Shown in pieces: positions 47,705 through 57,300 of a DNA stretch of 64,000 nucleotides. Every line of letters begins with the position of its first letter. Position 1 is the stretch's first letter. The stretch comes from Conoideocrella luteorostrata (Eukaryota; Ascomycota; Sordariomycetes; Hypocreales; Clavicipitaceae): assembly GCA_032433595.1 (NCBI GenBank), contig JASWJB010000122.1, positions 1 through 64,000 of the forward strand, given 5' to 3'. The notes below the pieces were generated by a model. That model was not told the origin of the DNA and searched no databases. It saw only the letters and a list, made by a program, of their open reading frames with translations. The position numbers and the translations under genes were made by a program.

Positions 47705-48149
47705 CACGATGCCACGATTGCCAAGGTGCGCTTCGGACGGGAAAGGGATCTGCGCAAGAAGTCTGTAAATGCATTTGCTGGTTGCGCATATCGCGCTCTT
47801 GTCAAACGAATCAAGCCTCTTCTCCTCGGCGCGTTTGACGTTGGGGGCCGGACCTTGCCTTGCCCTGTCTTATCCTGCCTTGCTTAATTGTGCGCAATGG
47901 CTATTCCCGCTACGTCAGTATAATTGGAGAGTCAAGTGAGACACTCACCCGCCAGGTTTTTAGAGCAGGGGCCCCATTGCACCCCGTACTGCTCTGCAGT
48001 TTTGACGTCAACCATCGTGTTCGATCGGAAAGCACAACGGACGAATGTGGGGTCAACCCGGCTCCCACGTCATTCAGAGAAACAGTGCCCACAATGGCTA
48101 AATAGACCACTCCATGCGGCGTACAAGGAACATACTGACTACCTGCCAA

Positions 48150-48393
48150 GCGGGGGACAGTTTAACTGAGCCATCGAGGTGGCATTAGCTCCGTAAGAGA
48201 TAATGCCTTAGCGACCAAAAACACGATAAAATTAAACAAAAAAAAATTGCATTAACTATTATATAGCTTAGTTAGCTATTTAGGTAATAAATTTTATTAA
48301 TAACAAGCTTTAATTGCATCCGTGGTTGGCGTTCGAATTGAAAGGGTCAATTGGACAATGTGGACGAAATGGCTCAGTTAAACTGTCCCCCGC
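48150..48393. mobile_element. MITE-like element with perfect 25-bp terminal inverted repeats
   Basis: The 25 bases at 48150-48174 are the exact reverse complement of 48369-48393; each end begins GCGGGGGACAG from outside in. The 244-bp interior is strongly A+T-rich, especially 48220-48310, against mixed flanks. There is no coding capacity. Exact inverted ends around a short AT-rich core are typical of miniature inverted-repeat transposable elements. No clear target-site duplication is visible; the GC dinucleotide bordering both G-runs could be a 2-bp duplication or part of the repeat. I cannot assign a superfamily. Confidence 0.75.
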
Positions 48394-48886
48394 ATGCCTG
48401 CTTGCCTCTGCTGCTGCAAGGCAATGAAGCAGGTTTGGAAGGCAGGGTGGCAGGTAAGCTGATGCCGAGAGTTGCCTGGCTGTTCCATAATGGCGGGGTT
48501 AGGTAGTTTGTACCCTCTTCTTGGGGGACCAGCATGTCCGTTCTCGGCTTTGGTGCCCGCCCTTCATCGTTTGTCTGTCTCCATACGAGTTGCGCGTACA
48601 TCAACACCTGTCTCGTGTCGGTCTTTCAAACAGAACAACAAACCAATGCAATCGTCCCTCCAATACTAGTCGTCTAGTATATTTGATACGTCACTGAAGC
48701 TTTCTTCGCTGTTCCTTCTGCTCGACGAGGACATATTGCCCGGTGAACCTCAATTTGTAGAGCCGTACGAAGCATGAGCAAGTGGAATTTGTTATAGCCT
48801 GCCATAGTTTGCACTCACACACGCAAAAGCAACCAGGGCCCCCGAGTCTCCCATAAGTATCGTATCTTACCGGACACAATCACAGA

Positions 48887-50128
48887 ATGGTAGACACTCC
48901 AGACCGTCTGCTCGTTCGCTCGGATACATTGAAACGCAGTGTGACCTACAGTGACGTATCATCGGCTGCAGCTGCCCTCACCACACCATCTGGACTCACT
49001 ACAGCCGCCTCGAGTCGCGCTGCCTCAGACATTGGCGATGAATATGAAAATCCACTTGAGTCTAGTTCCAGATGGTATCTCAATGCAAAGGCTCAAGCCG
49101 TCCGCTATGCTGCCAGCTTAGGTTTTAGCATACACAACCGGTCCGATCCTCCAGCGCCATATCCGTCCAGAGAAATTTGGCTGGACTCGACCTTATCCAC
49201 CTGGAAAGGAAAGCAAAAGATCAAGGTGGAGGTATGGAATCCTCCCCGGATATCCATCGGACCCCGTGCCGCCGTCATCAACTTACATGGAGGTGGCTGG
49301 ATCTTGGGACAAGGGACAGACGATGCTCGATGGGCTGGGACCGTCCTCGGTAACGTTGATGCCGTCGTTTTTACGGTTAACTACCGGCTAGCCCCTAGCT
49401 ATCCCTTTCCTACACCCATGGAGGATTGTGTTGATGCAATTTTACAAATTGCAACACGGGCATCAGAGTTTGGAATCGACCCGGATCGAATCGTCTTGTC
49501 CGGCTTCTCCGCAGGAGCAACAAATGCCCTAACCAGTTGGATCGCCCTGCAGGATCCTTCTCGTTGGAACTACAAGTTGCCGAGCCAACCACCATCTATT
49601 CTGGGCATCATCTTGTTCTATCCCACGCTAGACGTGACCATTACCCGTCCGGGCAAGCGTCAAACATGTACTCGACCAGAACGAACGTTGTCCCCTGGAA
49701 TGACGAACCTCATAGACGCATCATATTTCTATCCACCAATTCCGCGGGAGCAACGAACCGATCCTAGAATGTCGCCTGGCTTGATGCCAGATGATCTGTT
49801 GAAGAGGTTGCCCCATTTCCACATGGTTCTGTGCGAGTACGATATGCTGCTAGCTGAGGGAATACGGTTTGCTGAGCGATTGGAGCAGAACAACTCATCA
49901 TTCACAGTTCGCATTGTGGAAGGGGAGGGCCACGCCTGGGACAAGCCGCCCCCAATGGCGCCGAAAGACAGCGTCTTTGTTGAATATGGTAAAGCGACTG
50001 ATAGTATTGCTCGTTGGCTAGGTCGCGACTGCGAAACAGACCAAGAGTCCGTGAGCTCAATGCGTGTCAAACGACCACGATTCAGACGACCCAAGCATCT
50101 ATCGGTCAGATCAAGGTCTGTCAGGTAA
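48887..50128 (+). CDS. HSL-type alpha/beta hydrolase, candidate ergosteryl-aspartate hydrolase (ErdH)
   Basis: Serine ester hydrolase of the hormone-sensitive-lipase/arylacetamide-deacetylase type. Single exon, 413 aa. The oxyanion motif HGGGW begins at residue 134. The nucleophile elbow GFSAGA places Ser at 208. The acid is in CEYDMLLAEG and the His in GEGHAWD. The Ser/Thr-rich first 65 residues have no signal peptide, and the last 30 are Arg-rich. It is the next gene after the erdS-like gene, transcribed away from it. In fungi the aspartate added by ErdS is removed by a dedicated hydrolase, ErdH, so this neighbour is a reasonable candidate. The fold alone fits many esterases, so the specific assignment is inference. 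It converges on the FAD monooxygenase (283 bp). Confidence 0.8.
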   Translation: MVDTPDRLLVRSDTLKRSVTYSDVSSAAAALTTPSGLTTAASSRAASDIGDEYENPLESSSRWYLNAKAQAVRYAASLGFSIHNRSDPPAPYPSREIWLDSTLSTWKGKQKIKVEVWNPPRISIGPRAAVINLHGGGWILGQGTDDARWAGTVLGNVDAVVFTVNYRLAPSYPFPTPMEDCVDAILQIATRASEFGIDPDRIVLSGFSAGATNALTSWIALQDPSRWNYKLPSQPPSILGIILFYPTLDVTITRPGKRQTCTRPERTLSPGMTNLIDASYFYPPIPREQRTDPRMSPGLMPDDLLKRLPHFHMVLCEYDMLLAEGIRFAERLEQNNSSFTVRIVEGEGHAWDKPPPMAPKDSVFVEYGKATDSIARWLGRDCETDQESVSSMRVKRPRFRRPKHLSVRSRSVR

Positions 50129-50411
50129 ACTCGACGAGACACGATGTGTAATGGATTATATGAGATACACGTTGTACGATAATAAAGCATCACGTCATAG
50201 AGGAGAGAATGAAGAGCATGGGACACACATTATGCTACGTTTTGGAACTAATACAATTTTGATTTGGACGAAGGGCAGGTCGCGGAACAGGCATTTGATA
50301 ATTGATATTCATCGTTACAATAGAAAGATCTGGGTATAGCATAGATGGACATGTTAGTATTTCGTGCATTTCCTCAATATACATAGACTGTGCAAACAAC
50401 ACCGGCAACTG

Positions 50412-51850
50412 CTATTCTGGCAACTCTCGATTTCTGACATCCCGACCAAAATAATCTTTCCGAAGACCCATGAGCTTTAGAAAGCCCCATGTGAACCAGT
50501 CCATGGCAATATTACCGAGCCAGCCGCCCGGAGCTTTGGCGTTCCATCTCGACATGGTCTCTTTATAGAATTCTCGGATGTCAGGACGTCGAAGGGTTTC
50601 GAAGTCTGCGAAGATGGAATCGATTGTTTTCGTGGTTCGGCGGCTGAGAACACGGGCTAAGAGTACGCCATCTTCAATAGCGATGCCAGTTGATTCACCT
50701 TGAGGGGGCATCTAGTATGATGGACTAGTTAGCACTCTTTCTTTAGCCCCTTGACTTTTTCGGGGCAGAAACCAGGATGAGACGAAGGAGGTACGGGGGG
50801 GAAACAAGGCAAAGGCATACTTACGGCATGAGCAGCATCCCCAATCACAATAGCCCTACCCTTATACCAAGTTCCTTCCAGAGGAAGCATATACACTGGG
50901 AAAAAGAACCACTCGTGGCACAAATCGATGATCTCGCTCAAGCAAGGCAGCTTGCCCCCCTCAAACGTCTCTTTGATTTGCTTCTTGATGCCGGCTTTGT
51001 CCGCCCCGTGGGCTGCCCACCCCTCTCTCATATCTGTTTTCTCTTCCATGGAGTTAACAAATGCGAGATAGAGCTGCTGGTGGCTCGGCTCGTAGTATGT
51101 AATGAGGAGCGATTCGCTGCCCTTGAAGATGAGCGACGTGTCCGTCACCAAGGGGCCGCCGTCGGCACGGATCCATTCTTGAAGTCGCTCAGGGGAGATG
51201 TTGCTTTTGCGCAGGTCGGCGTAGCCGTATGAGTTGCATCTTCCAGAGTAGGTTTTCTGGCGAGTGGGTTCGATGACGGCGTTTCGAATCTGCGAGTGGA
51301 TGCCGTCGCAACCGACGACAATGTCTGCTTCCAGAGTACATCCGTCTTCTCCGGTGGTGTTGTTGATGAACGCCACTTGCATCCCACCGTCCTGCTCATT
51401 CACTTTGCCAAACTCTTTAATCTCCCTGATCTTGGTCCCGTATAGAATTTCGATCCTCTGGTCATCCGTCTGCGCCACCTCATAGATGGCATCCCTCATT
51501 GCCTCGACAAGCACCCGCCTCTGCACCCTGACGGCATCTACACCAGGCCACATCCGTCCCAGTAGCTGCCCTGTCCTGTGTCCCACAATCTCAATGGCCG
51601 ACACTGTCGAAGCCTGAGGCCGAAGCTTCTCCCCCACGCCCAGCCAGTCCAAGTACCGCAGCGCTAGGGGTGTCAGGTTGACCGCGCCGCCGAGAGTCTG
51701 TACTCCATCGCGCAGCTCAACGACTGTGATGCGCAGCGGGGACGATGTTGCGGACGGTGTGGCAGGGGTGTTTTTGGTGAGAGCAAGAGCCGTAGCGAGC
51801 CCGGCCGGACCGGCACCAACAATGAGAACATGAAATGGTTTGTTGGACAT
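50412..51850 (-). CDS. FAD-dependent monooxygenase (salicylate hydroxylase-like)
   Basis: Predicted NAD(P)H-dependent aromatic hydroxylase of the PHBH fold. Exons 50825-51850 and 50412-50711 (minus) give 441 aa. The 113-bp intron (GTAAGT...CTAG) falls right after GDAAHA and joins it to MPPQGESTGIAIEDG, a typical position for this family. Signatures are the N-terminal dinucleotide fold VGAGPAGLATALAL, the DG motif VVGCDGIHSQIR near the middle, and GDAAHA for FAD ribityl binding. There is no signal peptide or membrane helix. The substrate cannot be read; relatives act on salicylate, other phenols or polyketides. It shares a 965-bp divergent promoter region with the deacylase gene, suggesting but not proving a common pathway. 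Confidence 0.88.
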
Positions 51851-52144
51851 TTTTTGGTTTTTTTGTTTTGTTTTTGGGAGGCAGCAGTAATAGCCGGATG
51901 TGAGGTCTGATATGCAGAAGAAGTTGCCAACGAGCCGACGAATGGCAAAGGTATTTAAATAAAATATATCCTAGGCGCTCAGAGCAGGGACTAGGGAAGG
52001 AATTGGAAACCAAGAATTTCCAAAGGCCCATGACATAAAGACCATTCTGTCATGCTCTATATAGGTGACGTGCCTCTCTACGCGGCAAGGCGAAACTGCA
52101 TCGTGCAGTAAGATGCCATGGTAGCCATGCATATACGGTGGCAT

Positions 52145-52167
52145 TACGGAGTACTCCGTACGGAGTG
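52145..52167. repeat. Triple nonamer cluster
   Basis: Forward, inverted, forward copies overlap by two bases: TACGGAGTA, TACTCCGTA, then TACGGAGTG with one mismatch in the last base. It has the same architecture as the cluster at 47682. Confidence 0.9.
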
Positions 52168-52343
52168 AGAGATTGCGACGAATCCGACGAGCCAATGGAA
52201 GCAATCACCACATTCATTACTGGAGCCCTGGCATCGGATTGCTGTGAATGTGATTGGTAGTTGCAGCTTAGCCTACCTTTCCGCTTGGAGGCTGGCAAAA
52301 TGGCTTAACGCCTCTGTCAGCTTTGTGGCTGATACCAGTCAAT

Positions 52344-52359
52344 TACTCCGTACGGAGTA
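52344..52359. repeat. Double nonamer palindrome
   Basis: TACTCCGTA and TACGGAGTA overlap by TA to make a 16-base perfect palindrome. Confidence 0.9.
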
Positions 52360-52815
52360 AGTAAAGTGCTAAGTTAACTTATACCCCGCGCTTGTGTCTT
52401 GATCAATCAACCCATGACCCCCACGACACAGCGCCTTTTGGAAGAGTGCCCATGTCAGTAGCTATCAACTAACGAAACTCGAGAGGTCAATTGATCTATT
52501 CCGTATTCTACTACGGAGTATTTGTTATTCTTGCCGTTCCGCATCAGGCATGCACAATGCGATATAGATACGCAATGATGAACCACTCCCCACAACCCCC
52601 ATCTAGTCCCCCACTCCCATGATAGCCTTCAATCACCGCTCCATGAAGTGAGTGGGGTTGTCGCCGTTGTCGCTGTTGTCGCCTGTCGCTAGAGGGCTTC
52701 ACTTATGCCTGAAATATCATCCCGGTTCCAATTCCAACTCTTTTCTTTTCCCTCCTCTCTCGTAGATCAAAAATCGATACTGAGCTAGCTACATGCATGC
52801 TTTGTGCCAGCAACC

Positions 52816-54918
52816 ATGGCTGGCGATATTCTCTTTCTATCCCCGACAGTCATCACGGGCGACGAATCAGCTACACCATTCGTAGCTGACGTCCTCATAT
52901 CCAACGGGCTGCTAGTCCAAATTGCAGACCCCGGATCCATAGATGCCCTCTCTGCACGCAAGATCGACGCCAAGGGCTATTGCCTCTCACCGGGGTTTAT
53001 AGACATGCATGCTCACTCGGACTTGTACCTTCTAACGCATCCAGAGCATGAGGCCAAGATAACACAGGGATGCACTGTAAGCTCCTCACTTGCTCCCACG
53101 CTTTTATTTGTGATTGAAGTTGCATGGCTGAAATAAGGAACCGACAGACCGAAGTAGTCGGCCAAGACGGCATCTCGTACGCGCCAGTCCGCAACAAGCA
53201 GCAAATGCAGGCTATTCGTGAGCAAATCGCCGGATGGAATGGCAACCCTACGGATGAGGAATGTCGGACTCTGCATGCTGGACTGGGAATTTTTGAGTGG
53301 TCCACCGTAGGAGAGTATCTGGACTGCTTGGAGAGGAACAGGACGGCTACGAATGTGGCCATGCTGGTGCCGCAAGGGAATTTGAGGCTGCTGGCGTGTG
53401 GGCCGTATGATGAGAAGGCCACGGAGGAGGAGATTGAGCAGCAGGTGAGCTTGTTGAGGGAAGGGATGGAGCAAGGGGCGGTGGGTATGTCGAGGTAAGG
53501 CGGGCGATTGAACTTGTCATTTCTAAGAGACGAAGGTTGTTGCTGTTGTTGTTGCTGTTGTTGTTGCTGTTGGCAGTGGTGTTGAAAAGCTAACTGGTGT
53601 AAGTGGCTTGACATATACCCCGGGTATGTACGCGTCAACTTCAGAGCTGGCAGTGCTGTGCAAAGCTCTTGCAAAGGAGTACCCTGGAGCTTTCTACGCG
53701 CCTCACCATCGGAGTTATGGTTTCAAGGCGATCGAGAGCTATGCGGAGATGTTGGATTTGGGCAGCATGACAGGATGTCCTATTCGTGAGTTGTCCCATC
53801 TGTCACGACACCACCTTGTTGCACTCTTGGCCCCCTGCCGTTTACCTTCTAGACAACATTCTTTTGTTTATAGTTTTTTTTACTCTTTTTGCTTTCCAGC
53901 CTACTACTTCTGCAGTCCAAATCATATATACACGGATGGATAGACTAACAAACGGCCCAGATTTAACACACGCCACCCTCAACTTCTCCGAAAATAAAGG
54001 CAAAGCACCCATACTCATCTCCATGATTGATGACAAACTCGCCTCTGGAGTAGACGTCACGCTCGACACATACCCCTACCTGCCCGGCTGCACGACCCTT
54101 GCCGCCCTCATCCCCAGCTGGGCATCCGCAGGCGGACCAGCAGAGACGCTCAAGAGGTTACAAGACCCGGAAATGCGAGAAAAGATCCGCATCGCCGTCG
54201 AAGAGACAGGCTGTGATGGAGGGCATGGAATCCCCACAAACTGGGATGAAATTCAAGTGAGTTCTGGCCTACCAGCTTGCCCCCCTTTCCCCAAAACTCC
54301 AATACATAAACTTTCTCTATGATAATGACACGTGTGTGCCCCTAGATCGGGACCACATCGCACCCCGACCTAGCCCCCTATTCCGGCCATTACGTTTCTC
54401 TCGCCGCCAAAACGGCCAGCAAACGCCCCCACGAAGTCTTCTTCGACGTCCTCATCAAGGACCGCCTCTCCACAAGCTGCCTCATGCACATCGGCAACGA
54501 AGAAAACGTGCGGCAAATTATGCAGCACCGCGTGCACATGTCCGGCTCCGACGCCATCCTCCACGGCAAGACGACCCATCCGCGCGCACACGGAACATTC
54601 ACGCGCTACCTGGGCCATTATGCTCGCGAGCTGGGCATCATGTCGCTGTCGGACATGGTGGCTCATCTGACGAGTCGGCCGGCCAGGCGGCTGGGTGTGT
54701 ATCCGCACAGAGGGGTCGTCAGGGAGGGTTCCGCGGCGGATTTGGTGCTGTTCCACCCGGACGAGGTGGTTGATAGAGCGACATTTGATGAGCCGAAGAC
54801 GGTGAGTGCCGGGGTGAGGTTCGTGCTTGTGAATGGCGTGGTGGCGCTGGACGAGGGTAGGATGACAGGAGCGAGGGCCGGCAGGACGTTGCGGAGGAAT
54901 AATGGGGTTGTATCGTAG
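52816..54918 (+). CDS. N-acyl-D-amino-acid deacylase (D-aminoacylase), amidohydrolase family
   Basis: Zinc hydrolase expected to remove the acyl group from N-acyl-D-amino acids. Five exons (52816-53076, 53148-53494, 53604-53785, 53961-54256, 54346-54918) give 552 aa. Family marks are the metal-binding HAH at 65-67 in GFIDMHAHSD, the TEVVGQDGIS block, GLTYTPGMYA, HLTHATLNFSE built across intron 3, the metal-site Asp region MSGSDAI, and the C-terminal EGSAADLVLF. Introns are 71, 109, 175 and 89 bp. The second contains a Leu-codon-like (TTG/CTG)n repeat and appears to end in AAG, since no other acceptor restores GLTYTPG in phase. Cytosolic, with no signal peptide. Bacterial enzymes of this family are common and fungal ones scattered, so old transfer is possible but not shown. 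Confidence 0.87.
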
Positions 54919-55228
54919 GCGAGAAACTCTTTCATATAGTTATAACACGGATAGCTGAGGCTAAGTAAGAAAGATCCGCCGGAGGCGGCTGCCCGCAGCA
55001 AGTGGCCCCCCGGCAGGACCTTCGGAGGGAAATGTCCAACAACTTCTGTATGTCACGCCGAGTCCATTGCAAGCTCTTGATTCACAGGATTCAAGTAGAT
55101 GTATAGCATCAATTGCAGTCTATGTGAAGGACCAGCCCCATTACGGTCCCTCCGGGGGCTCTGCCGGTGGTTGCCGCCTCCGGCAGATCTCTCTCGTCTC
55201 ATATTTCCTCTTATTTCCATGAAGCTAT
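54919..55228. other. Short convergent intergenic region
   Basis: 310 bases between the stops of the deacylase and decarboxylase genes. Nothing is seen beyond short GC-rich inverted segments. Confidence 0.45.
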
Positions 55229-57239
55229 TCACACCATCACCACCTGCTCCGCCTCCCGCACCAGTACCCCGAACACCCCCCTCACATGCTCCTCGCGCGC
55301 CGCCGCCACCCCCAAGCACACCCGTATCGCAAACTTTCCGTCCACCACCGTGCTCGTCAAGTAAAACTCCCCCGCCGCATTCACCCTCTCGTACACCTCC
55401 TCAGTCCTCCTATTCACCTCAATACCGTCAGCCCCCACGACCCGCAGGCTCACCAGCGCGAACCGTGCCGGCGTAAACACGGCAAACAGGTCCGGCCGGC
55501 TCCTTAGCTTCTCCTCCAGGCTCTCGCCCAGGCTCACCCCGTTCTGGATGTGCCTCTGCAGCCCGCTGATGCCGTAGCTGCGCAGCACGAACCACAGCTT
55601 GAGCGAGCGGAACCGCCGCCCAAGCGGGATCTGCCAGTCGCGGTAGTCCGTCACAAGCTCGTTGTCGGAGAACTGATTGCGCAGGTAGGGCGGCTTGATG
55701 GATAGCGCGGTGATGAGGTCGGCGCGTGACTTGACAAACGTGGCGGAGCAGTCGAACGTCGTGAGCATCCACTTGTGCGGGTTGAAGTTGAAGGAGTGGA
55801 AGTGCGCGAACGACCGGGCAATGTGTTGGTTCTGCGGGAGGAGGAGCGCCGAGCCGGCGTATGCGGCGTCGACGTGGACGAAGATTTCGGGCCGTATCGA
55901 TGTCGATGATGGCGGGCCAGCTTCCCGGTTCTGGAGCGTCGCGGCAATCCCTGCAAAGTCATCCACGGCGCAGACGTCGGTCGTGCCCATGGTGGTGGTG
56001 AGATAGAAGGGCTCCAGGCCCTTGGCTGCGAGTTCGTCCAGCGTCTTGGCCAGATGTTCGCCCTTGAGAGCAAACCCATCCTCCTCGTAAACGGGGACCG
56101 TCGCGAACCGCACCCCGAGCACCTGCGCAGCCTTCTTAGTGCTAGAGTGCGCTCCCGCGCTCCCCAGTGCAACGAGCTTGCTCCTCAGCCGCCACGTCTC
56201 GTCTTCCCTGTCGTCTCCCTCGGGCAGGTGTCCTGTCCTGGCGGCGATGTACTTGTCCCGCGCGGCGACCATGACCGTGAGAAGGGCCTCGCTGGCCGTG
56301 CCGTGCAGCACGCCGCCGCCGTGTGTCGAACCGCCGGAGGTGTAGCACTCGGGCAGGCCAAGAGCCTGGGCCACCCAGTCCAGCACGATGGTCTCCAGCT
56401 CCGTCACCGCAGGGCTGCAGATCCAGTTGAAGTGCGCGCCGTTGAAGGCGTTGGAGTACATCTCCGCAATGGCGGCCGGGTAGCTGCTCGAGCAGGGGAA
56501 GAAGGCCATGAAGCCCGGCGAGGACCAGTGAGTGATGCCCGGCATGATCTTGTCGTGCAGGTCGGCCCGGATGGCAGCGAAGGGCTCTGGCTCTATCGGC
56601 GCGGACGGCGGCAGCAGTGGCCGCAGGTAGCCTGGCTGAACCGCCGAAACGACGCGTTGAGACGAGACATTCTGGTGGTAGTCGGTGACTGGGGTTGAAG
56701 AATAATCAGTATGTATATGTGAGCGAATGATTGAGTGGGTAGGTGGATGGCTGAGTGAGAAAGTGAGTAAGTGAGTGAGTGAGGAGTGAGTGAGGTGAGT
56801 GGGTAAGTGAGTGAGTGGGTAAGTATGTGAGTAAGTACGTGAGTAAGTACGTAAGTGAGTAGGTAAGTAGGTGAGTAGTTGAGTAGGTGAGTAGGTGAGT
56901 ATGTGGGTGAGTGAGTGAGTGAGTGAGTGAGTGAGTGAGTGAGTGACGGCGTTGTGTGAGGGTACATGCGTGGGGTTATGTGTGTGTGAGAGAGAGAGGT
57001 AGAGTGAGTGAGTGATTGTGTGGGTGAGTGAGTGAGCGTGTGTGTGTATGCTCGATCCTCACAGCCTTAAAATACTCGTCCCAAAACACAAACAGAATGG
57101 CCTCGTAGGAAGTGGCAAAAGCACCACCAGCAGAGCATCTTGACACCCGAACAAGCACAGCAAAGGGGAAAGCTTTTCGCAAATACATACTCTCGTCAAT
57201 TGCCGCTTTGGCAGCCTCTCGAAATTCATTGACATCCAT
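55229..57239 (-). CDS. Aromatic-L-amino-acid decarboxylase (PLP group II)
   Basis: Pyridoxal-phosphate enzyme expected to decarboxylate tryptophan, tyrosine or DOPA to the amine. Exons 57191-57239 and 55229-56688 (minus) give 502 aa. The first exon encodes MDVNEFREAAKAAIDE; the second resumes ITDYHQNVSSQRVVS, exactly the conserved N-terminal helix of the family. PLP lysine is in FNPHKWML near residue 322. Other marks are WSSPGFMAFFPCSSSYPA, GGSTHGGGVLHGTASEA, the cofactor Asp in VHVDAAYAG, and TTTMGTT. The intron is 502 bp, several times longer than any other here, because of a (GTGA/GTAA)n array. The coding region is clearly richer in G and C at third positions than its neighbours. It converges on the deacylase. 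Substrate preference cannot be read from sequence. Confidence 0.92.
56700..57050 (+). repeat. Tetranucleotide microsatellite inside the decarboxylase intron
   Basis: Long stretch made mainly of GTGA and related GTAA, GTGG and GTAG steps on the plus strand. It includes an almost pure (GTGA)n run near 56905-56945 and a second block near 57000-57045. It lies wholly inside the intron 56689-57190. Open frames across it only encode simple Thr/Leu/Ser/His repeats. Confidence 0.9.
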
Positions 57240-57267
57240 GTCTCCTTTACTCAGAAATGCCTCTTAG

Positions 57268-57300
<33 letters not shown>

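Larger units (their letters stand above)
46347..48886. other. Intergenic region between erdS-like gene and the hydrolase gene
   Basis: 2.5 kb between divergent starts. From left to right it contains a 9-bp triplet repeat (46577-46603), a 12-bp degenerate triplet repeat (46756-46791), a nonamer copy at 46883, a triple nonamer cluster at 47682-47704 and the inverted-repeat element at 48150-48393. No gene is called; the open frames here have no family pattern. Confidence 0.55.
51851..52815. other. Divergent promoter region rich in nonamer palindromes
   Basis: 965 bases between the starts of the FAD monooxygenase and the deacylase. It contains a triple nonamer (52145-52167), a double (52344-52359) and a single copy (52512-52520), the densest grouping in the window. 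No coding signal is seen. Confidence 0.6.

Noticed and set aside
56054..56698. 214-codon frame antisense to the decarboxylase
   Set aside because: Arises from high GC3 of the real gene; Arg/Gly/Val-rich without motif.
56593..56967. Minus-strand frame encoding Thr/Leu/Ser/His repeats
   Set aside because: Translation of the tetranucleotide microsatellite inside the intron.
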